Assembly (NCBI RefSeq): GCF_024158035.1
Contig: NZ_JAMZEK010000002.1
Coordinates: forward strand, 558,001-622,000
Reading direction: 5' to 3'
DNA length: 64,000 nucleotides
From: Dyella lutea
GTDB taxonomy: Bacteria > Pseudomonadota > Gammaproteobacteria > Xanthomonadales > Rhodanobacteraceae
Shown here: piece by piece, positions 55,176-63,820 of the stretch
How positions within the stretch are numbered: the first letter of the stretch is position 1
Layout of the letters: every line of letters begins with the position of its first letter
Program-made: the position numbers and the translations under genes
Notes under the pieces: model-generated
What the model saw: the letters and a program-made list of their open reading frames with translations, nothing else
What the model was told of the DNA's origin: nothing
Databases searched by the model: none

Positions 55176-56587
55176 CAGCGCGGCTCCTTGCCGACGTCGG
55201 CGGCAGACGCCGCGTCGTCAGGCAGCGGCGCGCCGCCCAGCGCCTTGTACAGGCGGACGAAGGCCAGGTCGCGGGCGGCGGTCGCCTCGGTCAGCGCCAG
55301 TGACGCCTGTGCCAGCGCCAGCTGGCTGTCGATCTGCTCGGCGGGCGCGGCCAGATGCAGTTGCACGCGGGTGGCGGAAGCCTGCTCGGCGCGGGCCAGC
55401 GCCGCATGGGCGCGTTTGCTCGCATCCTGCCGTTCGCGCTGGCGCTCAAGCTGGCCGAGCGAGGTTTCCACTTCGGCCACGCCCTCCAGCACGGCCTGGC
55501 GGTAGGCGTACACGCTGGCCTTCAGGTCGTGCTTGCTGGCGCGCAGCTCGGCTTCGCGCGCGCCCCAGTCGAACAGCGGGATGTCGATCGCCGGGCCGGC
55601 CGAGAGCAGGGCATTGTCGCTGGTGCGACGGTGAGTGGTGAGGTTGGTCGACCACACCAGTGAGCCCCCCAGGCCCAGCCGCGGCAACAGGTCGGCACGG
55701 GCGATGCCGGCGTCGCCCGCGGCCCGGAGTACCTCGGCCTCGGCGCGGGCGATTTCCGGGCGCGTGCGCAGCAGGTCGGCCGGGGCCTGGTCGATGCGAA
55801 GCTCACCCAGCGAGGGCACTGGCGCCGGCTTCAGCCACGCAGGATCGGGTTCATTGCGGCCCAGCAGCACGGCCAGTTGCTGGGACAGGCGGTCGATCTC
55901 GCCGCGCGGCTCGGCCAGGGCGGCCTCGGCCTGGGCCAAGTCCGCCTCGGCCTGGGACTCGGTCTGCGGGGCGGCTAGTCGCAGCCGGACGCGTACCTGC
56001 GCCTGCTGCAACAGGCGCTGGCGCAGGTCGCGCATGGCATCGAGCGTTGCCTCGCGCTGCTGGGCGGCGCGCAGCTCGAGCCAGTCGCGCACGACCTCGC
56101 CGACCAGGCTGACCCGGATCCGTTGCAACTCGGCCGCGCTGGCATCCACGGCGCCGCTCGCCTGGCGGTTCGTTGCCGTGCCGCGGCCGAACAGGTTCAG
56201 TTCCCAGGTGGCATCGAAGCCGGCGACGAAGAACGAGGCGCTGGCATCCGGATCGATGGCGTCCTCGGTCTTGGCGCGCAGGCGCGGCAGGTACTGGACC
56301 CGGGCGCTGCGGAAGCGCTCGCGCGAGGCGAGCAGGCGCTCGGTGGCTTCGGCCGCCTGCAGGTTGTCCCGTAGCGCGGTGTCGACCAAGGCGTCGAGTG
56401 CGGGGTCATGGAAGGCCCGCCACCAGCCGCGCAGGTCCACCGGCATCGCCGAGGCCTGCGGCACGGGGTGGTTCCAGCGGGTCGGGACGGGCGCATCCAG
56501 CTTCGGCACGTCGATGCCGGCACAACCCGCCAGCAGGCCGATCGAAACGGCCAGCGTGGCGCGCGCAAACCGATGGGTGAAGCGCAT
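55175..56587 (-). CDS. TolC/NodT-family outer-membrane efflux lipoprotein
   Basis: The 470-residue protein has a lipoprotein signal ('GLLAGC') and the two-repeat TolC-type coiled-coil layout, with NodT-family segments such as 'ATERLLASRERFRSARVQYL' and 'PLFDWGAREAELRASKHDLK'. It should form the outer-membrane exit duct for the ABC exporter. It is the first gene of the exporter set and shares one base with the permease gene. 128 bases separate it from the kinase gene upstream. Confidence 0.92.
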   Translation of the reverse strand: MRFTHRFARATLAVSIGLLAGCAGIDVPKLDAPVPTRWNHPVPQASAMPVDLRGWWRAFHDPALDALVDTALRDNLQAAEATERLLASRERFRSARVQYLPRLRAKTEDAIDPDASASFFVAGFDATWELNLFGRGTATNRQASGAVDASAAELQRIRVSLVGEVVRDWLELRAAQQREATLDAMRDLRQRLLQQAQVRVRLRLAAPQTESQAEADLAQAEAALAEPRGEIDRLSQQLAVLLGRNEPDPAWLKPAPVPSLGELRIDQAPADLLRTRPEIARAEAEVLRAAGDAGIARADLLPRLGLGGSLVWSTNLTTHRRTSDNALLSAGPAIDIPLFDWGAREAELRASKHDLKASVYAYRQAVLEGVAEVETSLGQLERQRERQDASKRAHAALARAEQASATRVQLHLAAPAEQIDSQLALAQASLALTEATAARDLAFVRLYKALGGAPLPDDAASAADVGKEPR

Positions 56588-56715
56588 GTCAGCGCCGGAT
56601 CGTGTCGACCCGGGAGCTTGCCCGGTCCGGGCCGGAGGTGCAGCAGAAGGAGAAAAACGTGGCGGGGAGGAGCGCTGGGCGGGTCATTGCGAAAGATTCC
56701 ACGATATGGGTTTCA

Positions 56716-58110
56716 TCAACTTTTCGATGGCGACGGAAACTGCAGGCCGATCCTGAGTCCGCCCCCGACGGCCGCGCCAAAACCGAGGCGCGCATCATGT
56801 TGCTGGGCGATCTGCTGCACGATCGCCAGGCCCAGGCCGGTGCCCGATGCCTGGGTGCCTGCCACGCGAAAGAAGCGCTCGCCGAGGCGCTCGAGCGCTT
56901 CCGGGGGGACGCCGGGGCCGGAGTCCTCCACCTGCAGCAGCACCCCCTGGTCGGGCAAGGGCAGCACGCTCACGGTGGCCCGGGCGCCCTGGCCGGCATA
57001 GCGCAGGATATTGTCGATCAGGTTGTCCAGCAGTTCCTGCAGCGCGGCGGCGTCGCCGTGGATCACCGCAGGGTGGTCGGGGCCCTGGTAGCCAAGGTCG
57101 ATCCCCGCGCGCAGCGCCTCCGGGATGCGCATTTCGACGGCCCGGGGCACCAGCTTGGCGAGGTCGACGTCGCCGGTGGTCGAGCGTTCCTTCCACGGGC
57201 TCTGCGCACGGGTCAGCGCGAGCAGCTGGGTGGAGGTACGGGCGGTGCGCTCGGTCAGCTGTTCGATGTGCTCCAGTGCATCGCGTACCACCGCGGGGTC
57301 GCTGCTGCCCCGGGCGCGGTCGACATGCAGGCGCAGCCCGGCCAGCGGCGTGCGCAACTGGTGCGCGGCATCGGCGATGAAGCGCTCCTGCAGCGACAGC
57401 ACGGTGCGCAAGCGCTCGAACAGGCCGTCGATGGTGCGGGTGAGCGGCAGGATCTCCACCGGGACGTCGGCCCCGGTGATCGGCTCCAGCTCGTGTTCGC
57501 GCATCGCCAGGCGCCGGGTCAGCGGATGCAGGATGCGCAGTCCGCGCGTCACACCCAGCCAGACCAGCGACAGCACGCTGAGGATCAGCCCGGTCTGCAG
57601 CGGTATGGCCAACAGCAGGATCTGCCGTGCACGGTGCTGGCGGTCGCGCAGGGTCTCGGCGATGGTCACCGTGAGCACGTCGGAGGGATCGGCGGGCGAG
57701 CGCAGGCTCAGTGCCGCGCCGCGCAGGGAGCGACCGGCGAGCCGGGAATAGAACAGTTCGGGACTGGCGTCGGCCGCCGGCGGCGGTGGCTGCTCGAAGT
57801 CGCCGTTGCCGCCCAGCAGCCCACGCTTGCTGGAGCGGACGCTGTAGTAGTTATGGCCGTCCGGCTCGTATTCGATAAGGAAGCGGGCTTCCTGCGGCAG
57901 GTCGCTGGAGACCTCGCCGGAGCGGAACATCTGCGCCAGCGTGCGCACGTCGTTGGCCAGATCCGCGTCGTGCACGCGGTTGGAGTAGTTGAGTGCCACG
58001 CCATAGGTGATCACCGCGTCGATGACCAGCAGCAACAGCATCGGCAACAGCAGGATGAACAGCAGCCGGCGCCGCAGGCTGGGGCGGCGCTGGCCGGCGG
58101 CCTCACTCAT
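56716..58110 (-). CDS. Sensor histidine kinase (QseC/TctE-like)
   Basis: The 464-residue kinase has two membrane helices ('LLFILLLPMLLLLVIDAVIT' and 'ILLLAIPLQTGLILSVLSLV') flanking a periplasmic domain, a HAMP region, the H-box 'FIADAAHQLRTPLAGLRLHV', the N-box 'LLDNLIDNILRYAG' and G-boxes 'VEDSGPGVPP' and 'GTGLGLAIVQQI'. ATG 58110 is preferred over TTG 58125. It overlaps the response-regulator gene by eight bases. Its position suggests it senses a signal that controls the exporter. Confidence 0.94.
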   Translation of the reverse strand: MSEAAGQRRPSLRRRLLFILLLPMLLLLVIDAVITYGVALNYSNRVHDADLANDVRTLAQMFRSGEVSSDLPQEARFLIEYEPDGHNYYSVRSSKRGLLGGNGDFEQPPPPAADASPELFYSRLAGRSLRGAALSLRSPADPSDVLTVTIAETLRDRQHRARQILLLAIPLQTGLILSVLSLVWLGVTRGLRILHPLTRRLAMREHELEPITGADVPVEILPLTRTIDGLFERLRTVLSLQERFIADAAHQLRTPLAGLRLHVDRARGSSDPAVVRDALEHIEQLTERTARTSTQLLALTRAQSPWKERSTTGDVDLAKLVPRAVEMRIPEALRAGIDLGYQGPDHPAVIHGDAAALQELLDNLIDNILRYAGQGARATVSVLPLPDQGVLLQVEDSGPGVPPEALERLGERFFRVAGTQASGTGLGLAIVQQIAQQHDARLGFGAAVGGGLRIGLQFPSPSKS

Positions 58111-58777
58111 CGGCCGTTTCCTCAAGCAGATAGCCGAGGCCGCGCACCGTGCGCACGTTGGCGCCGCTGCCGTGCAGCTTGCGGCGCAGGCGATGGATGG
58201 CGATGTCCAGCCCGTTGTCGGTGAGGTCCTGGTCCCAGTTGCACAGCGCCTCGACCAGTTGGGCGCGGTTGGTAATGCGGTCCGGGCGGCTGGCCAGCGC
58301 CTCGATCAGGCCGAACTCGCGCGCGGTCAGCTCCAGCGGCGCGTCATCGATCCATGCGCGATGGCCGGGCAGGTCCAGGCGTAGCCGTCCGATACGGACC
58401 TCGGTGCTGCCCTTGCTCGCCGAGCGACGCAGCAGGGCGCGGACGCGGGCCTCGAACTCGGCCAGGGCGAACGGCTTCACCAGGTAGTCGTCGGCGCCCA
58501 GGTCGAGCACGCGCACGCGCTCGTTGAGGCCCTCCCGGGCCGTGATCACCAGTACCGGCACGCCTGAGCCACGCTGGCGCAGGCGATGCAGCACCTCACT
58601 GCCGTCGAGGCCCGGCAGGCCCAGGTCGAGCACCAGCAGGTCGTGGGCGCTGTCGCGCAGCGCGATATCCGCCTGCGCCCCGTTGGCCACGTGATCGACG
58701 GCATGGCCCCCCTGGCGCAGCGCATCGGTGATGGCGGCAGCGATGGCAGGGTCATCTTCGGCGATCAGGATGCGCAT
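58103..58777 (-). CDS. OmpR-family response regulator
   Basis: The 224-residue regulator has a receiver domain with the acidic pair 'AEDDPA' and the phospho-acceptor Asp in 'LLVLDLGLPGLDG' (about 51), and an OmpR-type winged helix ('LELTAREFGLIEALASRPDR', 'DIAIHRLRRKLHGSGANVRT', 'VRGLGYLLE'). It is first in the minus-strand run (regulator, kinase, exporter). It diverges from the M1 peptidase gene across 172 bases. Confidence 0.95.
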   Translation of the reverse strand: MRILIAEDDPAIAAAITDALRQGGHAVDHVANGAQADIALRDSAHDLLVLDLGLPGLDGSEVLHRLRQRGSGVPVLVITAREGLNERVRVLDLGADDYLVKPFALAEFEARVRALLRRSASKGSTEVRIGRLRLDLPGHRAWIDDAPLELTAREFGLIEALASRPDRITNRAQLVEALCNWDQDLTDNGLDIAIHRLRRKLHGSGANVRTVRGLGYLLEETADE

Positions 58778-58949
58778 GGGACACCTTGGGGCGGGGGAGT
58801 CGGCGCGGGCTACGACAATGTCCACCGCCGGTAGTTGCAGTCGTACATGATGCCTTGCACACCCCCGGAAAGGCGACACGTCGCGCCCAGTCTTGCCGCC
58901 GCCGCTTGATTGTTCCAGTCTGGGGTGTTGCCGTACCACAGGGGGAGTC

Positions 58950-61184
58950 ATGCGGTCTTCGTTCCGATCCGGCGGGTGGTTGCCCGTCCTGTTTGTCCTG
59001 GCGTGGCCGGTTGGGGCATTGGCCCGCCAGACCGCGCCAACGGCGCCTGCGGCCGATGTGCCCGCAGCGGCGGCTACTTCCACCACGCCATACGTGCCGA
59101 TTCCGCTGGCCGCTCCGGACGCCGCGGCGGTCAGTACGCCGAGCGGGCCGAATGCCTGGGGGGGCGAGCGTACCGGCAATGAGCCGACGCTCTCCGACCG
59201 CGTGGTCAGCTACCACATCGACGCCGAGCTGGATGCCGCGAAACATGCGGTGCACGGCAAGGAGCAGCTGCAGTGGCGCAACCGCAGCGACCGCGAGGTG
59301 CGCAGCATCTACATGCACCTGTACCTGAACGCGTTCGCCAACGAGGGCAGCACCTTCTTCACCGAGCGCGAGGTACTCACCGCGCACGGCAGTTCGCGCG
59401 GCAACGCCAGCCTGAAAAAAGGACAGTGGGGCTGGATCGACCTGAACAGCGTGCGCCAGGCCGATACCGACCTGAAGTGGAGCTTCGTGCATCCGGACCA
59501 CGGTCCGGCCACCGACCATACCGTGGTCCGCGTGGACCTGGCCCAGCCGGTGCCGCCGGGGGGCGAGCTGACCTTGGACATCGACTTCCTCAGCCAGTTG
59601 CCGCGGGTGGTCGAGCGCACCGGCTGGTTCGGCGACTTCAACCTGGTGGCGCAGTGGTTCCCGAAGATCGGCGTGCTGGAGCTGCCGGGCGAGCGTGGGG
59701 CCACCGAAGTGCGCTGGAACTGCCACGAGTTCCATTTCGACAGCGAGTTCTACGCCGACTTCGGCCTGTACGACGTCCGGCTGACGGTGCCTTCGGATTA
59801 CACCGTGGGTGCGGTCGGCCAGCTCGATGGCCCGCCGCAGACCGCCGACGGCAAGACCACCTATCACTACGTGCAGGGCGACGTGCACGATTTCGCCTGG
59901 GTCGCCGCGAAGGGTTACCGGACGCTGGACGGCACCTACGAAGGGCCGGGTAGTCCAAAGGTGGCGGTGCGGGTGATCTACCCGCCCGAATACGTGGCCA
60001 GCGCCACGCCGGTGCTGAAGGCCAGCATCGACTCGCTGGGCTATTTCTCGAAGACGCTGGGCGCTTATCCCTACAAGACGCTGACGGCCGTCGTGCCGCC
60101 TTATAACGCCGGGGAGGCCGGCGGCATGGAGTACCCGACCTTCTTTACCGCCGAGGGCTACAAGGAGGTCGAGCCGGGTACGCTCACCCAGTTCGCGCTG
60201 GACTTCGTGACCATCCACGAGTTCGGTCACGGTTATTTCTACGGGATCCTGGCCTCAAACGAGTTCGAGGAGCCGATGCTCGACGAGGGTCTGAACGAGT
60301 ACTGGGACCAGCGCATGCTGCGCGAGCGTGGCCAGGACATCGATCTTGCCTCGCCGCTGATGAAATGGCTGGGGATCGTGCCGCAGATGAGCGGGTTCAC
60401 GGTGGAGCGCCTGACGGCCGGACTTCGCCGGCCCCCCGATCCGATCGGCGAGAACGCCTGGGATCGTCTTTCTTCCTCGAGCTACGGCAGTGTGTATTCG
60501 CGCACGGCGACCGCCATGCACGACCTGGAGGAGCGGCTCGGCAGGCCGGTGATGGAAAAGGCGTTCCGCGAGTACTACAAGCGCTGGCGCTACCGCCATC
60601 CGTCGGCCGCCGACCTGCGCGCGGCGCTGATCGACGTCTCCGGCAAGCCGGAGATCGTGAACCAGGTGTTCGACCAGACCGTGTACGGCACCGCCTGGGT
60701 CGATGACGCGGTGACCTCGATAGACAACGAAGAGATGCTGCCGCAGGCGGGCACGGAAGTTGTTGATGGCAAGCGCATCGAGGTCGATGCCGAAGCGCTG
60801 AAAAAGAACATCGCCAAGGCGCGCGCCGACTGGAAGAAAAAGCATCCGGACGATGCCTCTGGCCAGGGGCCTTACCGCTGGCGCAGCACAGTGACGGTGC
60901 GCCGATTCGGTGCTCCAGTGCCGCAGACCTTGCGAGTCACCTTTAGTGGAGGCAAGCACGCAGACGTGAACTGGGATGGCAGGGGGCGCTGGAAGCGTTT
61001 TGAGTTCATCGGAGACGGCACCGTGGTGTCGGCCGAGCTCGACCCGCAGCACACCGTCTACCTGGATGCCGACAAGCTCAACGACAGCTATGCCACCAAG
61101 GCCAATGGCGCCGCCTCGCGGCGCTGGGCGGCCGATGCCGCGGCGCTGCTGCAGAACCTGTATTCCTTGCTGGGGACCCTGTGA
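58950..61184 (+). CDS. Exported M1-family metallopeptidase
   Basis: The 744-residue protein has a signal peptide (cleavage near GALARQ), an N-terminal beta domain ('VVSYHIDAELDAAKHAVHGK') and the gluzincin zinc site 'TIHEFGHGYFYG' (HEFGH about 423-427) with the third ligand in 'LDEGLNEYWDQR'. The exopeptidase motif before it is 'GEAGGMEYPTFF' (GGMEY rather than GAMEN). It should cleave N-terminal residues from peptides in the periplasm or outside. GGGGGAG precedes the ATG. It is coupled to a membrane protein by a TGATG overlap. Confidence 0.93.
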   Translation: MRSSFRSGGWLPVLFVLAWPVGALARQTAPTAPAADVPAAAATSTTPYVPIPLAAPDAAAVSTPSGPNAWGGERTGNEPTLSDRVVSYHIDAELDAAKHAVHGKEQLQWRNRSDREVRSIYMHLYLNAFANEGSTFFTEREVLTAHGSSRGNASLKKGQWGWIDLNSVRQADTDLKWSFVHPDHGPATDHTVVRVDLAQPVPPGGELTLDIDFLSQLPRVVERTGWFGDFNLVAQWFPKIGVLELPGERGATEVRWNCHEFHFDSEFYADFGLYDVRLTVPSDYTVGAVGQLDGPPQTADGKTTYHYVQGDVHDFAWVAAKGYRTLDGTYEGPGSPKVAVRVIYPPEYVASATPVLKASIDSLGYFSKTLGAYPYKTLTAVVPPYNAGEAGGMEYPTFFTAEGYKEVEPGTLTQFALDFVTIHEFGHGYFYGILASNEFEEPMLDEGLNEYWDQRMLRERGQDIDLASPLMKWLGIVPQMSGFTVERLTAGLRRPPDPIGENAWDRLSSSSYGSVYSRTATAMHDLEERLGRPVMEKAFREYYKRWRYRHPSAADLRAALIDVSGKPEIVNQVFDQTVYGTAWVDDAVTSIDNEEMLPQAGTEVVDGKRIEVDAEALKKNIAKARADWKKKHPDDASGQGPYRWRSTVTVRRFGAPVPQTLRVTFSGGKHADVNWDGRGRWKRFEFIGDGTVVSAELDPQHTVYLDADKLNDSYATKANGAASRRWAADAAALLQNLYSLLGTL

Positions 61185-62098
61185 TGGCCTGGAAAAACTC
61201 CCGCCGGGTCGACTTCGGCTCGGTCGCTGCCGCCCCGTTCGCCGCGATGCAGTGGCGCCTGCTGCTGCTCTGGGTGGTACTCCTGCTGCTGCCCACCGCG
61301 GTGCTGGTGCTGCCGCTGTGGAAGTCGCTCGGCGAGCTGCTCGATCACTCGGTGCATGTACCGGAGTGGGCGCAGTCCTTCCACGCGATGATGTTCGGCG
61401 ACGTGGCGTCACAGCTTGGCCGTAACGGCGGCTGGCTCGGTGGTGCCGCGCTGGCCGGCATGACCGTGGCCATGGTGTTGCTTCCGCTGCTGCACGGCAT
61501 GGTGGTGGCTTCGGGGCGAGCCGGTCGCGCGCTGGGCTTCGGCCACCTGCTGCAGAGTGGCCTGATCGAATACGGTCGCATGTTCCGGCTGATGTTGTGG
61601 TCGCTGCTGCCGTATGCGGTGGCGCTGGGCATGTCGGCCCTTGCGATGAAGGTCGCCGGCGAGCATGCCCGCGCCGATGTGCTGCAGTCGCAGGCCGACG
61701 CCGCCAGGCATGCCGCACTGTGGACGGCTCTGGTGCTCTTCGTGCTGGCGCAGGCGATCGTCGAGTCCTCCCGTGCCGCCTTCGTGGCCGACCTTGGACT
61801 GCGTTCGGCCACGCGCGCGTTCGGCCGTGGCGTGACGCAGCTGCTGCGGCGCCCGCTGAGCACCTTGCTGAGCTACCTGGTGATCAGCGCCATCGGCCTG
61901 GCGATCGCGCTGGCGCTGGGGGTCTGGCGCGCACACACGCCGGCGATCGGCCTGGGCGGCTTCCTGCTCGCGCTGGCGATCAGCCAGGTCACGGTCGCGG
62001 TGACCGGATGGATGCACGCGGCGAGGGTCTTCGCGCTGGCGCGGGTGGCCGGTTCGCTGGTGCCCGCACGCCGTGGGGGCTTCTCGCCGACGCGCTGA
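61184..62098 (+). CDS. Polytopic inner-membrane protein coupled to the M1 peptidase
   Basis: The 304-residue protein has about six hydrophobic segments, including 'LLLLWVVLLLLPTAVLVLPL', 'MTVAMVLLPLLHGMVVASG' and 'LLSYLVISAIGLAIALALG'. I do not recognise a named family. ATG 61184 shares one base with the peptidase stop (GTG 61181 would add one residue), so the two are translationally coupled and may act together, for example in anchoring or transport. Confidence 0.82.
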   Translation: MAWKNSRRVDFGSVAAAPFAAMQWRLLLLWVVLLLLPTAVLVLPLWKSLGELLDHSVHVPEWAQSFHAMMFGDVASQLGRNGGWLGGAALAGMTVAMVLLPLLHGMVVASGRAGRALGFGHLLQSGLIEYGRMFRLMLWSLLPYAVALGMSALAMKVAGEHARADVLQSQADAARHAALWTALVLFVLAQAIVESSRAAFVADLGLRSATRAFGRGVTQLLRRPLSTLLSYLVISAIGLAIALALGVWRAHTPAIGLGGFLLALAISQVTVAVTGWMHAARVFALARVAGSLVPARRGGFSPTR

Positions 62099-62118
62099 GT
62101 GCCGACGATCCCGGTCGC

Positions 62119-62682
62119 TCAGTCGGCCGGGATCGTGCGGAAGCGCACCAGCACCAACTCGCCACTACCCTCCAGCCGCAAGCGCTGGCCCGTCCCGGAA
62201 GGAAGCCAGGCCGGTACGTCGGTGGCAAGCTCCCAGTCCGACGTGCCCAGTTGCACCGTGGCGCGGCCAGCAAGCAGCCATGCCAGCCAGCCCTGGCCGG
62301 TCGTGGGAAGCAGCATGGGGCCCTGCAGCGGGCGTGCGATCAGTTCGGCGCTTTCAGGGTGGTCGCGTTCCAGGCGGACGATGCGCGTGGGCTCGTGCAG
62401 ATGCAGTGTCTGCCCTGGTTGCACGCCCGTCACCTGCAGTCGCAGCAGTTGTAGGCCATCGGCAGCATCCAGCGCCAGTGGCGCATCGAGGGTTGCGAGC
62501 TGGGTCGGGGCGTCGTCGCGAAACGCGGAATGGGTCCCGGGCCCGAGGTGCTGGAGATGCAGCCGCCATGGCGAAACGGCATGGCGATGATGGTCCGCCG
62601 AGGCCAGTTCGATGCCGGCCGTGTGGCCGCTGGGATCCGGCACTGCCGGCAGCGTGCGCAACGTGACCGGGCCGGCGTTCAT
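62119..62682 (-). CDS. HutD/Ves-like cupin protein
   Basis: The 187-residue protein has the two-part cupin layout of the HutD/Ves family: 'SPWRLHLQHLGPGTHSAFRD' and the later 'TTGQGWLAWLLAGRATVQLG'. The substrate and function of that family are poorly known, and the match is by pattern only. It overlaps the acetyltransferase gene upstream by four bases and is convergent with the membrane-protein gene. Confidence 0.65.
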   Translation of the reverse strand: MNAGPVTLRTLPAVPDPSGHTAGIELASADHHRHAVSPWRLHLQHLGPGTHSAFRDDAPTQLATLDAPLALDAADGLQLLRLQVTGVQPGQTLHLHEPTRIVRLERDHPESAELIARPLQGPMLLPTTGQGWLAWLLAGRATVQLGTSDWELATDVPAWLPSGTGQRLRLEGSGELVLVRFRTIPAD

Positions 62683-63218
62683 GCCCAGGCGCGACGGGGC
62701 TCGCGGAACGGCGGGTAATAGGCGAACACGTGCGTGTTGCTGCCGTAGAAGTCCATGTCCTCGATGTGCTCGCCACCCAGTCGCTCGGCGACACGGTCGG
62801 AAGCTTCGTTGCCGATGCGGACCAGGCTGATCACGCGCCTGGCGTGCAGGGTGTTCCAGGCGAAGTCGAGGATGGCTGCACCAGCCTCGGTGGCATAGCC
62901 GTGGTGGCGATACTCGGGCTTGAGCATCCAGCCCATCTCCAGGTCCGGCCAGCCCTCGGGGTACATCAGCCCGGCGCGACCGAGGAACTCGCCGGTTTCC
63001 TTCAGCTCCAGCGCCCACATGCCGCAGCCGCGCAGTTGCCAGTGGCCCAGCAGCATCGCCAGCGAGCGCCAGGCGTTGGTGCGGTCCAGCGGCTGGCCGT
63101 CGCCGATCCAGCGGGTGCTCTCGGGGTCGGCTAGCATGGCGGCGTAGTCGTCGAAGTGCCGCTCGGTGAGCGCGGTCAGGCGCAGACGTGCCGTTTCGAT
63201 GGTGGGGATGTTGGACAT
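62679..63218 (-). CDS. RimJ/RimL-type GNAT acetyltransferase
   Basis: The 179-residue protein has the Acetyltransf_3 pattern: 'IETARLRLTALTERHFDDYA' at the start, 'EMGWMLKPEYRHHGYATEAG' with the acetyl-CoA loop at about 92-111 and 'ISLVRIGNEASDRVAERLGG' near the end. Acceptors are often protein N-termini or small amines. ATG 63218 is used; ATG 63224 would add two residues. It overlaps the HutD-like gene. Confidence 0.92.
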   Translation of the reverse strand: MSNIPTIETARLRLTALTERHFDDYAAMLADPESTRWIGDGQPLDRTNAWRSLAMLLGHWQLRGCGMWALELKETGEFLGRAGLMYPEGWPDLEMGWMLKPEYRHHGYATEAGAAILDFAWNTLHARRVISLVRIGNEASDRVAERLGGEHIEDMDFYGSNTHVFAYYPPFREPRRAWA

Positions 63219-63231
63219 GGCCATTCGGTTT

Positions 63232-63702
63232 TCAGCGACCGCTATCCAGCAGTCGGCTGAGCGCTTGCGTACTTGAGGCCAGGGCGTCCTCCCAAGCCAA
63301 GCCCACGATTCTCTCACCTGTGATCGAATCCACAAAATCCTCCGCCTCGCCGGGCGGCAGCAGATGCCGATAGTCGACGGTCACCTCGGTACCGGCCGGC
63401 AGGTTGGCCAGCGCGAAGATGAAACCCAGATGCCAGAGGCCGGTGGGCGAGAAGCTGTGGTTGACGTAGCACTCGTCGGGCCAGTCCGGCGACACCGTGT
63501 AGCGGTCCTCGAACCAGCGTGCGCTGGCGTGGCGCAGAGCGGCGAGTTCCGGATGGTTTTCCAGTTCGTCGTGACGCCAGGTGCGGTCGATCGCGTCGGG
63601 CGCGGTGATGATGCTGCCGGCGCGAACCGCTTCGTCGAGGAACAGGCCCTGGCCGGCACCGCCAATGGTGGAGGCGGCTATGCGGTAACGCGGAAGGATC
63701 AT
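63232..63702 (-). CDS. SET-domain protein (putative lysine methyltransferase-like)
   Basis: The 156-residue protein is a compact SET domain: an N-terminal 'GGAGQGLFLDEAVRAGSIIT', the 'CYVNHSFSPTGLWHLGFIFA' segment corresponding to the NHS motif of the cofactor pocket, and 'GTEVTVDYRHLLP' corresponding to the catalytic tyrosine region. Bacterial members may methylate proteins; the target is unknown. ATG 63702 is chosen; an upstream in-frame ATG exists. It lies 13 bases before the acetyltransferase gene and is likely co-transcribed with it. Confidence 0.88.
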   Translation of the reverse strand: MILPRYRIAASTIGGAGQGLFLDEAVRAGSIITAPDAIDRTWRHDELENHPELAALRHASARWFEDRYTVSPDWPDECYVNHSFSPTGLWHLGFIFALANLPAGTEVTVDYRHLLPPGEAEDFVDSITGERIVGLAWEDALASSTQALSRLLDSGR

Positions 63703-63820
63703 GGAAAGCACGGCACTCGGGGCCCGGATCGGGCGCGGCGGAGTGTAGCGCAAGCGTGGCGGGCCGCCAGCGACCCGCCACGCCGCCCCATCCATGGGTC
63801 GGGGAGTCCCTTATGGGGGA

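Noticed and set aside
56589-56696. Short leader peptide before the TolC-like gene (about 32 residues, MTRPALLPATFFSFCCTSGP...)
   Set aside because: It ends just before the gene start, but there is no clear ribosome binding site or attenuator structure to support it.
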